A stretch of 64,000 nucleotides of DNA from Xanthomonas fragariae (lineage in GTDB: Bacteria > Pseudomonadota > Gammaproteobacteria > Xanthomonadales > Xanthomonadaceae), in the NCBI RefSeq assembly GCF_900183975.1, contig NZ_LT853882.1, positions 668,501 through 732,500 on the forward strand. The letters run 5' to 3'. Made by a program: the position numbers and the translations under genes. Position 1 is the stretch's first letter, and every line of letters starts with the position of its first letter. The notes beneath the pieces were generated by a model that saw nothing but the letters and a program-made list of their open reading frames with translations, ran no database searches and was not told where the DNA came from. Below, piece after piece: positions 42,689-54,643 of the stretch.

Positions 42689-44905
42689 CTAGGCGTTGGT
42701 TGTCGCCAAAGGTGGCGCGCTGTCTGCCGCCGGTGCAGTGGTGACTGCCAACGCAGCGGCACGCAGCTTGGGCAACAGACGCAGCGTCAACGCCAACTGG
42801 TCGCGCACCAGGCGCTGCTTGGGCGGCAATTGCACGGCGTGGTGTTCCAGCGCTTCGGCGATGGCCACTTCTTCGGTTTCGTCGTGCACTGGCAATGGTT
42901 GGCGTTCGCGCAATGCGGTGGCGACTTCGCTCAGTGCGCGCTGCAGATACTCGCCGGCCTGCGCGATGGTGGGGTCGTGGTCGCCCTCGAGTGCGGCGCG
43001 ATGCGCCCCCAGTGCGGACAGATACCCGAGCAAGGTGTTGGACAACGCCAGGAAGCGGAAACCCGCATCCAGGTTGCGCCGATAGCGGCCTGGCTCGCGC
43101 AGCATGTTGGACAACGCTACCGACAACGCGGCATCGGCGTTATGCATGTCGCGCCGCGCGATGCGGTAGGGCAGGTCGTCGCGCATGCCGCTGGCGTATT
43201 GCTCCAGCACCTGGGCCAGGTAGCGCGCGCAGCTGGCCAGCACCGTGGCCATCACCTGGTTGAGGCGGCGGCCCTGCCAGTCCGGCAGGATCAGGAACGA
43301 GGCGGCCGCGGCGATCGCGCAACCGATCAGCGTGTCGATCAGGCGCGGCCAGATCAGCACGAAGCCGTCGCCGAGCAGGTTGAAGCAGAACAGCGCCATT
43401 ACGGTGATGCCGGCGGTGGCCAGCATATAGCGATCGGTACGGGTGATGAAGAACACCAGCGCGGCGGCCAGCGCCAGCAGCAGCTGCACTTCCATGCCGG
43501 GGAACAGCTGCATCAGCGCCCAGGTGGCGACCAGGCCGATCAGGGTGCCGGCGATGCGCTGGACCAGTCGCAAGCGGGTGGCACCGTAATTGGGCCGGCA
43601 CACGAAGGCGGTAGTGAGCAGGATCCAGTAGCCGTTGTCGGCGTGGATGAAGTGCATGATGGCGTAACCAACCAGCAACGCGACGGCCATGCGCAGGCCG
43701 TGCCGGAACAGCACCGAGCCAGGTGTGAGTTGTTGCACCAGGCGTGCTGTCATCTCGCGCAAGGTGTGCGGCGAAGAGTCACGCAAGCGCGTGTCGATCT
43801 GGTCGCTGGTGGAATCGGATTGCGCCGCTTCCGACAGCTTGCGTTCGATGCTCTGCAGGTTGTTCACCAACAATTCCAGCGCACCGAGCAGGCGTGCGAA
43901 TGCGGGATCGGCACGTGCGTGCAGATAATCCAGCGATTGGCGCAGATCTTCGGTCGCCAGGCGGCTGTGTTCGCCGTAGTCGAACGGATGGCGCAAGCGG
44001 ATCGCCTCGCCCAATGCGGCGCAGGCTTTGCCTTGCAGCGCGAGCAGACGCTGGCAGCGATACAGCACATCGCTGTGGAAGAACGCGTCGGTCAGCGCTT
44101 CATACGGATAGTGCGAGGAGCTGGCACGCTCGTGAAATTCCTGCGCCGTGTAATACAGCCGGAAATACAGCCCCGATTGCACGCCCGGCCGGCCGGAGCG
44201 GCCGAAGCGGCTCATGATCGCGGTCTTGGCGGCATTGAGCGCGCCGACGACTTTGGCGTTTTGCTCGGCCAGCGCCAGCCGGCGCGCATGCAGGTCGCTC
44301 TGCCTCACCGGTTCAAACAGATCGGCCTTGAGCTTGAGATAGCGGCCCAGCTCGAAGAACAGCCGCGACAGCCGCTCGCGCACCGGGCGATTGGCGAACA
44401 GGATGGTCCACAGGATCGACAGCACGCCGTACCAGCTGGCGCCGATCAGCAGCAGCGTCGCGTCATGCCAGGCGATGTGCGGATCGTGGCTGCCATGTTG
44501 GTCCATGCCGATCATGGCGTAGATCGACAAGGCCACCGTGGCCTGTGCGATTGAGGCATAGCGCTCGCCCAATGCACCGAGCAGGGTCAGTGAGAAGGTC
44601 GCCAACGCCATCCCGATCACGAACGGCAGCGGATACGGAAACAGCAGCACCACCGCAGCCGCAGCGGCGGCAAAACACAGCAAGGACAGCAGCACCGATT
44701 TGATGCGGCCCAGCCAGTTGTCGTCGGTTTCAGCAATGGCACTGGCGATAGCGCCAAGGAACAGCGCCGGTACTGCGGTGAGTTGCTGCCAGTGCCAGCA
44801 CACGCCCATCGCCACCGCCAGCGCGGTGAAAACACGCAGGCCATAGCTGGCCTTTTCATGGGCCCACAAGCGGCTAAGGCGGGTTTCGAAGGAAGAAGTG
44901 GCCAC
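42689..44905 (-). CDS. YccS/FUSC-family inner membrane protein
   Basis: This 738-aa protein has the twin membrane blocks of the YccS/AaeB (FUSC) family. The first block is about residues 22-160 (GLRVFTALAVAMGVCWHWQQ; FLGAIASAIAETDDNWLGR; LGERYASIAQATVALSIYAM). A soluble domain lies at about 170-390. The second block is about 395-520 (RHGLRMAVALLVGYAIMHFI; GYWILLTTAFVCRPNYGATR; RIAGTLIGLVATWALMQLFP). A cytoplasmic C-terminus follows. It probably exports aromatic acids or similar compounds; the substrate is unknown. Confidence 0.9.
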   Translation of the reverse strand: MATSSFETRLSRLWAHEKASYGLRVFTALAVAMGVCWHWQQLTAVPALFLGAIASAIAETDDNWLGRIKSVLLSLLCFAAAAAAVVLLFPYPLPFVIGMALATFSLTLLGALGERYASIAQATVALSIYAMIGMDQHGSHDPHIAWHDATLLLIGASWYGVLSILWTILFANRPVRERLSRLFFELGRYLKLKADLFEPVRQSDLHARRLALAEQNAKVVGALNAAKTAIMSRFGRSGRPGVQSGLYFRLYYTAQEFHERASSSHYPYEALTDAFFHSDVLYRCQRLLALQGKACAALGEAIRLRHPFDYGEHSRLATEDLRQSLDYLHARADPAFARLLGALELLVNNLQSIERKLSEAAQSDSTSDQIDTRLRDSSPHTLREMTARLVQQLTPGSVLFRHGLRMAVALLVGYAIMHFIHADNGYWILLTTAFVCRPNYGATRLRLVQRIAGTLIGLVATWALMQLFPGMEVQLLLALAAALVFFITRTDRYMLATAGITVMALFCFNLLGDGFVLIWPRLIDTLIGCAIAAAASFLILPDWQGRRLNQVMATVLASCARYLAQVLEQYASGMRDDLPYRIARRDMHNADAALSVALSNMLREPGRYRRNLDAGFRFLALSNTLLGYLSALGAHRAALEGDHDPTIAQAGEYLQRALSEVATALRERQPLPVHDETEEVAIAEALEHHAVQLPPKQRLVRDQLALTLRLLPKLRAAALAVTTAPAADSAPPLATTNA

Positions 44906-45122
44906 AGTCTCTGCAAGGCAAGCGTGTCAGGGCATTATCGCCGCGGGCACGCGTCATGGGTGTAGAGAGCGGCTAGCTCTTTGTCAGTAGCTGGGTGGTG
45001 TCGGTCGCCGCGGGTGGCTGGCGCTGGCGTGGTCGAGATGCGTCGTGGTGCCGCGCGAATGCGCTGCGACAGCCACGCTGCGACATCGCTCGCTCGGCGC
45101 AGCTGTCGCAGGCATGAGGCGG

Positions 45123-46418
45123 TTATGCCTGCGCGTCGCGCTCGCGGGCGATCGCACGCCAGCCAATGTCGCTGCGCTGGAAGGCGCTGGCCCAATGGAT
45201 CGGCTGCAGGCCTGCGTACGCGTTGCGCTGCGCATCCAGCACGCTATCGCCCAGTGCGGCAACGCACAGCACGCGGCCACCGGCGCTGATCACTTCACCT
45301 TCGGCATTCAATACGGTGCCGGCGTGGAAGACCTTGGCATTGCCCGGCACTGCCTCCAGGCCCCTGATGACCTCGCCGGTGATCGGTGCTTCCGGGTATG
45401 GCTTAGCCGCGATGACCACGCCCAGCGACGGGCGTGGGTCCCACTGCGCGTGTACGCTGTCCAGCTTGCCGTCGATGGCGGCGTCGAGCAACGCGACCAG
45501 ATCCGACTGCAGGCGCAGCATCACCGGTTGGGTTTCCGGGTCGCCGAAGCGCACGTTGAATTCGATCACCTTGGGCGCGCCGTGCGCATCGATCATCAGC
45601 CCGGCGTACAGGAACCCGGTGAACGGCACGCCGTCGGCGATCATGCCCTGCACGGTCGGCTCGACCACCTCGCGCATCACCCGCGCGTGCACCTCGGGCG
45701 TGACCACCGGCGCTGGCGAATACGCGCCCATGCCGCCGGTATTCGGGCCAGTGTCGCCATCGCCGACGCGCTTGTGGTCCTGGCTGCTGGCCATCGGCAA
45801 GGCGTGTTTGCCGTCGACCATCGAAATGAAGCTGGCTTCTTCGCCATCGAGAAATTCTTCGATCACCACGCGTGCGCCGGCATCGCCGAACGCATTGCCG
45901 GAGAGCATGTCGCGCACTGCATCTTCAGCCTCGCTCAGCGTCATCGCCACGATCACGCCCTTGCCGGCGGCCAGGCCATCGGCCTTGACCACGATCGGCG
46001 CGCCTTTCTCGCGCACGTAGGCCAGCGCGGTGTCCACGTCGGTATGCACCGCGTAGTACGCAGTGGGGATGCCGTGACGGGCGAGAAAATCCTTGGCGAA
46101 CGCCTTGCTGCCTTCCAGCTGCGCGGCCTTGGCGGTGGGCCCGAAGATGCGCAGGCCAGCCGCATGGAAGCGGTCGACCACGCCCAGCACCAGCGGCACT
46201 TCCGGGCCGACCACGGTGAGCGCGACGTCTTCGCGCTGCGCCAGTGTGAGCAAGCCATCCAGATCGTCGACCTTGATCGCGACATTGCGGCACTTGGTTT
46301 CGGTCGCGGTGCCGGCATTGCCGGGTGCCACCAGCACCTCGCTCACCTGCGCGGACTGCGCGATCTTCCAGGCCAGGGCATGTTCACGGCCGCCGGAGCC
46401 GATGACGAGGATTTTCAT
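45123..46418 (-). CDS. purD: Phosphoribosylamine-glycine ligase (GAR synthetase)
   Basis: PurD joins glycine to 5-phosphoribosylamine with ATP, the second step of purine synthesis. The 431-aa length matches the family. Motifs are MKILVIGSGGREHALAWKIA, VAPGNAGTATETKCRNVAI, GPTAKAAQLEGSKAFAKDFL, the ATP-grasp block APIVVKADGLAAGKGVIVAM, SSQDHKRVGDGDTGPNTGGM, GFLYAGLMIDAHGAPKVIEF and NVRFGDPETQPVMLRL. It lies directly downstream of purH on the same strand with a 120-base gap. Confidence 0.97.
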   Translation of the reverse strand: MKILVIGSGGREHALAWKIAQSAQVSEVLVAPGNAGTATETKCRNVAIKVDDLDGLLTLAQREDVALTVVGPEVPLVLGVVDRFHAAGLRIFGPTAKAAQLEGSKAFAKDFLARHGIPTAYYAVHTDVDTALAYVREKGAPIVVKADGLAAGKGVIVAMTLSEAEDAVRDMLSGNAFGDAGARVVIEEFLDGEEASFISMVDGKHALPMASSQDHKRVGDGDTGPNTGGMGAYSPAPVVTPEVHARVMREVVEPTVQGMIADGVPFTGFLYAGLMIDAHGAPKVIEFNVRFGDPETQPVMLRLQSDLVALLDAAIDGKLDSVHAQWDPRPSLGVVIAAKPYPEAPITGEVIRGLEAVPGNAKVFHAGTVLNAEGEVISAGGRVLCVAALGDSVLDAQRNAYAGLQPIHWASAFQRSDIGWRAIARERDAQA

Positions 46419-46436
46419 TTAAGTGCCGAGATTGGG

Positions 46437-46537
46437 GAGTCATGATTGGGGATTGGTTGAAGCAAGGCGGAGACCGGAAACAGGAGAGACCAGAGCGACG
46501 TTGCCACTCCCGAATCCCCACTCCCGAATCCCGGCAC
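46437..46537. repeat. GATTGGGGATT / CCCGAATCCC repeat block between purH and purD
   Basis: GATTGGGGAGT and GATTGGGGATTGG at 46433-46456 face ACTCCCGAATCCCC and ACTCCCGAATCCC at 46507-46533, so the gap can fold into a long imperfect hairpin. The same word family recurs at 59741-59770 and, inverted, at 60165-60180. Confidence 0.6.
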
Positions 46538-46538
46538 G

Positions 46539-48122
<1,584 letters not shown>

Positions 48123-49221
48123 CGGTGGGGGATGTCATTGCGGGGCAGCCGATATTGTAGGCCGCGACAGCGCGCGATGGGCTCAACACCTTCGCGATGG
48201 CCTTGATCTGTGTGCTGGCGGGAAGCTTCCAGGCGCTGCTACGGACGCAGGATTGGTGGGCGCTAGAGCGCAACGGCATCGGGCGACAGCAGGTGACGAC
48301 CATGTGCCGACCACGTGCCGCTCGGTCGAGTTGTTCGGTCGCCAGACATGATCACGCAGGCGTCGGCGAAGCGATCGCTCCACCCAAGGCTGTCTGGCAC
48401 TCGGCGAGATACCGGCAATCGAACGGCCGCCTGCGGTGGTGTCGTGTGCTGGCGTGCAGCTGATGTCAGTCATGGCAGCGCGCTGACGGCTAGCCGTAAA
48501 TGCGGCAGCCGCCGCACTTGATCGACCCGGCAGAGAAGAAGAGCGCTGATGCAGTCAGATAAAGTCCGCGTCACAAACGTCAAATGACGGAGCGCACATC
48601 TGAAAAGCGACATTCGACCATCTGGTTTAATTGATTTAGTGAGCCAATTCACCGATAAATCAGGCGTTAATCACGAAAATATTTTTCTGTAAAAAATCGG
48701 CGGGCTGCCGATCTGTTCGAAAGCGAGCGATTCGCCGAATGACATAATCAACACCAGTTCGCATATTTAGAAAAAAATTTGGAAATCTCGGCACAACGCG
48801 CGTTTCGCGCTTCGGTATCGGAAACATTTTTTCTGCTGCGGCGACATCTGCCACGTGTTGCTGAATCACGATCTGGACTCGCTGATCTGTTGAGCTCCCT
48901 AACGTTCAAAGGCAATGACGCTCTCAGCGAGGCGTCCACCGATGTTTGCCGCAAGGGCTGCCGCGCAGGAGCCAGCCTTGCTTTCACTCCTAGCTGCGTC
49001 TTGCCGTCACGGCTGTCCATGACCCTGCGATTCAAGCAAGACACCCCAGCGCACTTTGCGCCCTAGGGCGTTCCCGAAGGACCACCATTGCCGTTCCGAC
49101 GCAGTCCTTGCCAGCGGGAGGATGCGTTTCGCCCGCATGGGCGACGCTCCCATCTTTCTATCGGCGATGGCATGAACCTGACTTGCGCGGCTGTTTTAGA
49201 AAATTCAGATGAGATTATCTT
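48123..49221. other. 1.1-kb gene-poor, partly AT-rich region upstream of ina
   Basis: No convincing gene is seen. 48500-48800 is clearly richer in A/T than the rest of the window, with runs such as GAAAATATTTTTCTGTAAAA and AGAAAAAAATTTGGAAA. The 60 bases before the ina ATG contain GTTTTAGAAAATTCAGATGA and TTATCTT but no clear -35/-10 pair. Short frames at 48183-48473 are not supported by any family. Confidence 0.5.
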
Positions 49222-52200
49222 ATGAATCGTGAAAAAGTTTTGGCATTACGCACATGCACGAACAACATGTCCGATCATTGCGGATTGATCTGGCCGAAAA
49301 GCGGTCCGGTCGAATGCAGGCATTGGCAGCCTAGCGTCAAGCAGGAAAATGGTTTGACCGGCTTGTTGTGGGGGCAGGGAACCAATGCGCATCTGAACAT
49401 GCATGCCGATGCGCACTGGGTTGTGTGCATGGTGGAGACCGCCGATATCATCTGGTTGGGCGAAGAGGGAATGATCAAGTTTCCCAAGGCCGACGTGGTC
49501 TACGCCGGTAACCGTGCGGGCGCGATGAGCTGCATCGCCGCCGGCATCGAGCAACACGCGCCACCCAAACCCGACTTGCCTGTCGACACCGTCATGGCTG
49601 CGGAATTCACGCCCAAGGCACCGCACGCGCAGTTCACCGCGCCGGCTGTTGAAAGCGGTCCGCATTCCACCGCGCCACTTCCATCACCGCCTAACGGCAC
49701 CGACCCGCAAGCCGCGCAGCCGTCAAATGCGATCCTGCGCACCCGCGAAATCGCCACCTATGGCAGCACGCTCACCGGCGCCGATCAGAGTCAGCTGATC
49801 GCAGGCTATGGAAGCACCGAGACCGCGGGTAACGGCAGTGAGTTGATCGCCGGCTATGGCAGCACCGGCGTGGCCGGATCCGACAGCACCATCGTGGCCG
49901 GCTATGGCAGTTCCCAGACCGCAGGCGGGGGCAGCACGCTCACTGCCGGCTATGGCAGCACGCAAACGGCGCGCCAGGGCAGCGAGCTGACGGCAGGTTA
50001 CGGCAGTACCGAAACCGCCGGTGCAGACAGCTCGCTGATCGCCGGCTATGGCAGCACGCAAACCTCCGGCGGCGACAGCTCGTTGACTGCCGGCTACGGC
50101 AGCACCCAAACCGCGCAGAACGGCAGCGACCTCACCGCAGGCTACGGCAGCACCAGCACGGCGGGCACCGATAGCTCGCTGATCGCCGGCTACGGCAGCA
50201 CCCAGACCTCGGGCGGAGAAAGCTCGCTCACTGCCGGCTATGGCAGCACGCAAACAGCGCAGGACGGCAGTGACCTCACCGCCGGCTATGGCAGCACGGG
50301 CACCGCCGGTGCCGATAGCTCATTGATCGCCGGTTATGGCAGTACGCAGACATCGGGCAACGACAGCTCGCTGACGGCAGGCTACGGCAGCACCCAGACT
50401 GCCCGTACCGGCAGCGACCTCACTGCGGGTTACGACAGCACCTCCACCGCCGGTGCCGACAGCACGCTGATCGCCGGCTATGGCAGCACCCAGACCTCCG
50501 GCGGGGACAGTTCGCTCACCGCCGGCTACGGCAGCACGCAAACCGCCCGCAAAGGCAGCGATCTGACCGCCGGCTATGGCAGCACCGCAACCGCCGGTGC
50601 AGATAGCACCTTGATTGCCGGTTATGGCAGCACCCAGACCTCCGGTGGCGAAAGTTCGCTCACCGCCGGCTACGGCAGCACGCAGACCGCCCGCAAAGGC
50701 AGCGATCTGACCGCCGGCTACGGCAGTACCTCGACGGCCGGTGGTGACAGCACCTTGATTGCCGGTTACGGCAGCACGCAAACCTCTGGTGGCGACAGTT
50801 CGCTGACCGCCGGCTACGGCAGCACGCAGACCGCGCGCAGCGGCAGCGACCTGACAACCGGCTACGGCAGCACCTCGACGGCCGGTGCCGACAGCACCTT
50901 GATCGCTGGTTACGGCAGCACGCAAACCTCTGGTGGCGACAGTTCGCTGACCGCCGGCTACGGCAGCACGCAGACCGCACGCAGCGGCAGCGACCTGACA
51001 ACCGGCTACGGCAGCACCTCGACGGCCGGTGCCGACAGCACCTTGATCGCTGGTTACGGCAGCACGCAAACTTCTGGTGGCGACAGTTCGCTGACCGCCG
51101 GCTACGGCAGCACGCAGACCGCACGCAGCGGCAGCGACCTGACAACCGGCTATGGCAGCACCTCCACGGCCGGCGCCGACAGCACCTTGGTTGCAGGCTA
51201 CGGCAGCACGCAAACCGCTGGTGGCGAAAGTTCGCTTACCGCCGGATATGGCAGCACGCAAACCGCACGCAAGGGCAGCGACCTCACCACCGGCTACGGC
51301 AGTACCTCCACGGCCGGCGCCGACAGCACCTTGATCGCCGGTTATGGCAGCACGCAGACCTCCGGCGGCGAAAGCTCGCTGACTGCCGGTTATGGAAGCA
51401 CCCAGACGGCGCGCAGCGGTAGTGACCTGACCACCGGCTACGGCAGTACCTCCACGGCCGGCGCCGACAGTACCTTGATTGCCGGTTACGGCAGCACCCA
51501 GACATCGGGCGGCGACAGTTCGCTGACCGCCGGCTACGGCAGCACGCAAACCGCGCGCAAAGGCAGCGACCTCACCACCGGCTACGGCAGCACCTCCACG
51601 GCCGGTGCCGACAGCACCTTGATTGCAGGGTACGGAAGTACCCAGACCTCCGGCGGGGAAAGTTCGCTCACTGCAGGCTATGGCAGCACGCAAACCGCAC
51701 GCAAGGGCAGCGACCTCACCACCGGCTATGGCAGCACGTCGACCGCCGGTGCCGACAGCACGCTGATCGCCGGTTATGGCAGCACCCAGACCTCCGGGGG
51801 CGACAGCTCGCTCACTGCCGGCTACGGCAGCACGCAAACCGCACGTAAGGGCAGTGACCTCACCACCGGCTATGGCAGCACGTCGACCGCCGGTGCCGAC
51901 AGCACGCTGATCGCCGGCTATGGCAGCACCCAGACCTCCGGGGGCGACAGCTCGCTCACTGCCGGCTATGGCAGTACGCAAACTGCACGTAAGGGCAGTG
52001 ACCTCACCGCCGGTTACGGGAGCACTTCAACTGCGGGGTCGGACAGTTCGCTGATCGCCGGCTATGGCAGCACCCAGACGGCCGGCTTCAAAAGCATCCT
52101 GACCACGGGTTACGGCAGCACCCAGACCGCGCAAGAGGGCAGCATGCTCACTGCCGGCTATGGCAGTTCGTCCACCGCCGGCTCCGACAGCTCGCTGATT

Positions 52201-53799
52201 GCCGGCTACGGCAGCACCCAGACCGCGGGCTTCAAAAGCATTCTCACCGCAGGCTACGGCAGCACCCAGACCGCGCAGGAGCGCAGCACGCTCACCACCG
52301 GTTACGGCAGCACATCGACGGCAGGGCATGACAGTACGCTGATTGCCGGCTATGGCAGTACCCAGACCGCCGGTTACAAGAGCATTCTCACCACCGGCTA
52401 TGGCAGCACCCAGACCGCGCAGGAAAGCAGTTCGCTGATCGCCGGCTACGGCAGTTCCTCCATGGCCGGCCCGGACAGCTCGCTGATCGCGGGTTATGGC
52501 AGTACCCAGACTGCCGGTTACGACAGCTTTCTGACGGCCGGTTACGGCAGTACCCAGACTGCGCAGAGCAGCAGCTGGCTGATCACCGGCTACGGCAGTA
52601 CGTCCACCGCCAGCTTCCAGAGTTCGTTGATTGCCGGCTATGGCAGCACGCAGACGGCCGGCTACGAAAGTACCTTGACCGCCGGCTACGGCAGCACCCA
52701 GACGGCGCAGGAAATCAGTTGGCTCACCACCGGCTACGGCAGCACGCAAACGGCCGGCCATGGCAGCATCCTGACCGCCGGTTACGGCAGCAATTCCACC
52801 GCAGGTTACGAAAGCACCCTGATCGCGGGGTATGGCAGCACCCAGACCGCCGGTTACGAAAGCACCCTGACCGCCGGTTATGGCAGCACCTTGACCGCGC
52901 TGGAAAACAGCTCGCTGACCGCCGGCTACGGCAGTACCGAAATCGCCGGTTTCTCCAGCACGCTGATCGCCGGCTACGGCAGCAGCCAGACGGCCGGTGG
53001 CGACAGCACGCTGACCGCCGGCTACGGCAGCACCCTGATGGCTCTGGACAACAGCACGCTGACGGCCGGCTACGGCAGCACCGAGACCGCAGGACAGGAC
53101 AGCTCGCTGATTGCCGGTTATGGCAGCACCTTGACCAGTGGCGTGCGCAGCTATCTGACCGCTGGCTATGGCAGCAATCAGATCGCAAGCTACGGAAGCT
53201 CGTTGATCGCAGGACACGAAAGTACCCAGATTGCCGGCCATCGCAGCATGTTGATCGCCGGCAAGCTGAGTTCGCAGACGGCCGGTTCGCGCAGCACGCT
53301 GATCGCCGGCAGGGGCAGCATCCAGACCGCAGGCGACCGCAGCAAGCTGATCGCCGGCGCCGACAGCACCCAGATCGCCGGCGATCGCAGCAAGTTGCTG
53401 GCCGGCAGCAACAGCTTCCTCACCGCCGGGGACCGCAGCAAACTCACCGCAGGCGACGATTGCACGCTGATGGCAGGCGACCGCAGCAAGTTGACCGCCG
53501 GGAAGAACAGCATCCTGACCGCGGGCGCCAACAGCCGATTGATCGGTAGCCTGGGCTCCACCCTCACCGGTGGCGAAGACTCGGTGCTGATCTTTCGATG
53601 CTGGGACGGCAAGCGCTATACCAACATCATTGCCAAGACCGGCGAGGAGGGCGTCGAGGCCGACACCGCTTATCAGGTGGACGACGACAAGAACGTGGTC
53701 GAAAAATTCGACGATCCCTTCGACACGATCGCTCTGCCGCATGACGTCGGGCATCCTTTCACGGCCGATCATTCGCCCATCGAACAAGCACCCAACTGA
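49222..53799 (+). CDS. inaX: Ice nucleation protein (InaX/InaZ family), 1525 aa
   Basis: This outer-surface protein templates ice at mild sub-zero temperatures. The N-terminal domain (about 1-110: LRTCTNNMSDHCGLIWPKSG; NGLTGLLWGQGTNAHLNMHA; MIKFPKADVVYAGNRAGAMS) is the family's membrane-anchoring region, followed by a Pro/Ala-rich linker to about 176. About 79 repeats of 16 residues follow, of the form AGYGSTQTxxxxSxLx, forming a beta-solenoid with TxT ice-binding ladders. The last repeats (about 1330-1440) replace this with Arg/Lys types (AGDRSKLIAG), the R-coils needed for multimerisation. The C-terminal cap is GGEDSVLIFRCWDGKRYTNI to the end. The length is close to InaX of X. campestris pv. 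translucens. It is intact, on the plus strand, between purH and fis, which are both on the minus strand. Confidence 0.97.
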   Translation: MNREKVLALRTCTNNMSDHCGLIWPKSGPVECRHWQPSVKQENGLTGLLWGQGTNAHLNMHADAHWVVCMVETADIIWLGEEGMIKFPKADVVYAGNRAGAMSCIAAGIEQHAPPKPDLPVDTVMAAEFTPKAPHAQFTAPAVESGPHSTAPLPSPPNGTDPQAAQPSNAILRTREIATYGSTLTGADQSQLIAGYGSTETAGNGSELIAGYGSTGVAGSDSTIVAGYGSSQTAGGGSTLTAGYGSTQTARQGSELTAGYGSTETAGADSSLIAGYGSTQTSGGDSSLTAGYGSTQTAQNGSDLTAGYGSTSTAGTDSSLIAGYGSTQTSGGESSLTAGYGSTQTAQDGSDLTAGYGSTGTAGADSSLIAGYGSTQTSGNDSSLTAGYGSTQTARTGSDLTAGYDSTSTAGADSTLIAGYGSTQTSGGDSSLTAGYGSTQTARKGSDLTAGYGSTATAGADSTLIAGYGSTQTSGGESSLTAGYGSTQTARKGSDLTAGYGSTSTAGGDSTLIAGYGSTQTSGGDSSLTAGYGSTQTARSGSDLTTGYGSTSTAGADSTLIAGYGSTQTSGGDSSLTAGYGSTQTARSGSDLTTGYGSTSTAGADSTLIAGYGSTQTSGGDSSLTAGYGSTQTARSGSDLTTGYGSTSTAGADSTLVAGYGSTQTAGGESSLTAGYGSTQTARKGSDLTTGYGSTSTAGADSTLIAGYGSTQTSGGESSLTAGYGSTQTARSGSDLTTGYGSTSTAGADSTLIAGYGSTQTSGGDSSLTAGYGSTQTARKGSDLTTGYGSTSTAGADSTLIAGYGSTQTSGGESSLTAGYGSTQTARKGSDLTTGYGSTSTAGADSTLIAGYGSTQTSGGDSSLTAGYGSTQTARKGSDLTTGYGSTSTAGADSTLIAGYGSTQTSGGDSSLTAGYGSTQTARKGSDLTAGYGSTSTAGSDSSLIAGYGSTQTAGFKSILTTGYGSTQTAQEGSMLTAGYGSSSTAGSDSSLIAGYGSTQTAGFKSILTAGYGSTQTAQERSTLTTGYGSTSTAGHDSTLIAGYGSTQTAGYKSILTTGYGSTQTAQESSSLIAGYGSSSMAGPDSSLIAGYGSTQTAGYDSFLTAGYGSTQTAQSSSWLITGYGSTSTASFQSSLIAGYGSTQTAGYESTLTAGYGSTQTAQEISWLTTGYGSTQTAGHGSILTAGYGSNSTAGYESTLIAGYGSTQTAGYESTLTAGYGSTLTALENSSLTAGYGSTEIAGFSSTLIAGYGSSQTAGGDSTLTAGYGSTLMALDNSTLTAGYGSTETAGQDSSLIAGYGSTLTSGVRSYLTAGYGSNQIASYGSSLIAGHESTQIAGHRSMLIAGKLSSQTAGSRSTLIAGRGSIQTAGDRSKLIAGADSTQIAGDRSKLLAGSNSFLTAGDRSKLTAGDDCTLMAGDRSKLTAGKNSILTAGANSRLIGSLGSTLTGGEDSVLIFRCWDGKRYTNIIAKTGEEGVEADTAYQVDDDKNVVEKFDDPFDTIALPHDVGHPFTADHSPIEQAPN
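49752..53560 (+). repeat. 48-bp repeat array of the ina gene with 144-bp higher order
   Basis: The array has about 79 units of 48 bp, each encoding 16 residues, grouped in threes (TSGGDSSL, ARKGSDL, AGADSTL types). The 144-bp blocks 50821-50964 and 50965-51108 differ at only two bases by eye. Another near-identical pair begins at about 51721 and 51865. The outer parts are more diverged. Confidence 0.93.
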
Positions 53800-54254
53800 G
53801 CACCCGATTGAGTACCAACCGCAGCGGCGTCCGCGCCGCAGTGCATGGACAGCCCAACTGCCAGAGGCTGGCGGTTGGCCTGCAGCCGCCATGCGCACCA
53901 AACAGTGCGCTCGGCGGCACCAAGGGCTGGCTCCGGCCGATGTCATGCGTCTTGAAGAAAGCGACAGCCGTGCACGGCATCAGCGCGACGATGACTAGGT
54001 GCGATCCGCGCAGTCAATGCACCAGCTGGGTGTCGTGACGACGCCACGCGTTCCTCACCCAACACGGCACGGCGCCACCCATGCAGGCGAGGACACGCCA
54101 TTGTTTTTCAAGGACGGCCCATACCTGCGCTTGATCGGCGCGCAAACACCGCAAGCGCAGCGGTGACCGGCGGCCTGCCGCCCACCAAGCGTGCAACGTC
54201 GGTACGCGATCGCTCAACCATGCAGCAACGCTTTTACGATTCCCGATTCCCTGC
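53800..54254. other. Gene-free stretch between ina and fis
   Basis: No recognisable gene is present. A plus-strand frame at 53808-54038 has no familiar motif or ribosome site. Confidence 0.4.
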
Positions 54255-54542
<288 letters not shown>

Positions 54543-54643
54543 TCACGAAGCCGGGCGGCGTGGCCGGCGAGGGGGAGTGAGTCTAGCGCGTGACCTCATC
54601 GCTCGCCACGCCCATGTGGCCATCGCCTACCGGTCGCATCCGC

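Noticed and set aside
42614..44554. Long plus-strand open frame (646 codons) opposite the YccS-like gene
   Set aside because: High-GC shadow rich in His/Arg/Gln; the minus-strand frame has clear family motifs.
49752..53560. A dense regular repeat array that might be taken for CRISPR or a satellite
   Set aside because: The 48-bp units are in frame, encode the AGYGST motif of ice nucleation proteins and have no unique spacers.
52027..53946. Long minus-strand open frame (639 codons) opposite the ina gene
   Set aside because: It is the antisense of the repeat array, rich in Ala/Gly/Arg, with no ribosome site; the plus strand has a known protein.
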